Assembly (NCBI GenBank): GCA_030531205.1
Contig: JAUNOC010000001.1
Location: 124,001 to 188,000, forward strand
Direction: 5' to 3'
Length of the DNA stretch: 64,000 nucleotides
From: Phascolarctobacterium sp.
GTDB lineage: Bacteria; Bacillota; Negativicutes; Acidaminococcales; Acidaminococcaceae
Position 1 is the stretch's first letter, and each line of letters starts with the position of its first letter. Shown here piece after piece: positions 63,499 through 64,000 of this stretch. A model generated the notes under the pieces. That model made no database searches. It was not told the DNA's origin and worked only from the letters and a program-made list of their open reading frames with translations. The position numbers were made by a program, and so were the translations under genes.

Positions 63499-64000
63499 AT
63501 GTATTTTACAGGCATTGGCACCGCAGTTAATTCCGGTGCCATTATTTTAGGAACATTCATAGGTCTGATTTTAAAAAGCGGTCTGCCGGAAAAGGTTGAA
63601 AAAATCCTTATTCAGGCCGTTGGTTTAACTGTTGTTGTTATTGGTATACAAATGGCTTTACAGACCAAAAATATTTTAATTTGTGTGGTAAGTTTGTCCA
63701 TCGGTGCCATTATTGGCGAGATTATAGATATTGACAATCTCTTTAATCGCTTCGGTCAATGGGCCGGCATAAAAATTGCTCACGGCAATGCCGCTGTCGG
63801 CGCCAAGATTGCTACGGGTTTTGTCACTGCTTCCTTGTTGTTTTGTCCCGGTGCTATGGGCATTGTTGGGGCAATTCAGGACGGGCTTCCTCATGACGCA
63901 ACAACCTTGTATGCCAAAGCACTCTTAGATGGAATCTTTAGTATTATTATGGGAGCAAATTTGGGAATTGGTGTTGCCCTTTCCGCGGTCAGTGTAGGTG
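63499..64000 (+). CDS. DUF554 family membrane protein, N-terminal part
   Basis: The gene runs off the right edge; 167 residues are visible. MYFTGIGTAVNSGAIILGTFIG, then IIGEIIDIDNLFNRFG and the conserved TGFVTASLLFCPGAMGIVGAIQDGL identify DUF554 (YdfK-like) proteins, polytopic membrane proteins of unknown function. The start has AAGGAG 5-6 bases upstream and lies 12 bases after parB, in the same operon. Confidence 0.9.
   Translation, partial: MYFTGIGTAVNSGAIILGTFIGLILKSGLPEKVEKILIQAVGLTVVVIGIQMALQTKNILICVVSLSIGAIIGEIIDIDNLFNRFGQWAGIKIAHGNAAVGAKIATGFVTASLLFCPGAMGIVGAIQDGLPHDATTLYAKALLDGIFSIIMGANLGIGVALSAVSVG

Noticed and set aside
61707-64000. A parS site next to parAB
   Set aside because: No match to the 16-base parS palindrome was noticed by eye; a computed search would be needed.
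1-64000. tRNA or rRNA genes
   Set aside because: No cloverleaf with the conserved T-loop and no rRNA segments were recognised in the gaps.

Overview
The window comes from a low-GC bacterium with strong AGGAGG-type ribosome binding sites that nevertheless has an outer membrane. A signal-peptide beta-barrel protein ending in Phe (4827-5672), long LPS/O-antigen gene runs, a glycine riboswitch, and a ParA-ParB-DUF554 block at the right end together suggest a diderm Firmicute (Negativicutes). That placement is an inference; no rRNA is present to test it.

Layout. 1-8848 is housekeeping and membrane genes: the start of a CstA-type transporter translationally coupled to a degenerate GGDEF/EAL sensor, a DUF3089 hydrolase with a membrane partner, the beta-barrel protein, a DUF985 cupin, a riboswitch-controlled AGCS symporter and a patatin. 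8851-16474 is an AT-rich accessory island: a PHD/ParE toxin-antitoxin pair, a small two-helix membrane protein, a probable small RNA, an overlapping three-gene operon (DNA methyltransferase, dual-GHKL kinase-like ATPase, receiver-domain protein) and an FRG-domain protein. The three-gene operon is the best candidate for an undescribed system.

16572-59146 is a surface-polysaccharide region, almost all on the minus strand. It splits into modules. (a) 16572-30401 has CDP-glucose synthesis (rfbF, rfbG) next to a ThDP enzyme, a dehydroquinate-synthase-like cyclase, an aldolase fusion, SDRs, two acyltransferases, a flippase, an SGNH lipoprotein and a hexapeptide transferase. (b) 32371-40408 has PglF/PglE/PglC-like chain initiation, UDP-sugar dehydrogenase and glycosyltransferases. 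(c) 40542-47493 holds a phosphoethanolamine-transferase-like gene, a permease, a LicC-like cytidylyltransferase with a fused winged helix, a sulfotransferase and a PIG-L deacetylase. (d) 47509-59725 has glycosyltransferases, an O-antigen ligase/polymerase, dTDP-rhamnose synthesis (rfbA, D, B, C), galE and a leading HD hydrolase gene. 59787-64000 has an LTA-synthase-like sulfatase, ParA, ParB and a DUF554 protein.

Two patterns run across the polysaccharide region. First, two poly-G tracts sit inside genes for surface modification: G9 in an acyltransferase (in frame) and G8 in the SGNH lipoprotein (out of frame), which looks like slipped-strand phase variation. Second, degenerate 7-bp-period repeats with a recurring GGAACAT motif fill the gaps between modules, bracket two accessory genes as inverted arms, and have entered the galE coding sequence as an exact 36-bp in-frame insertion.
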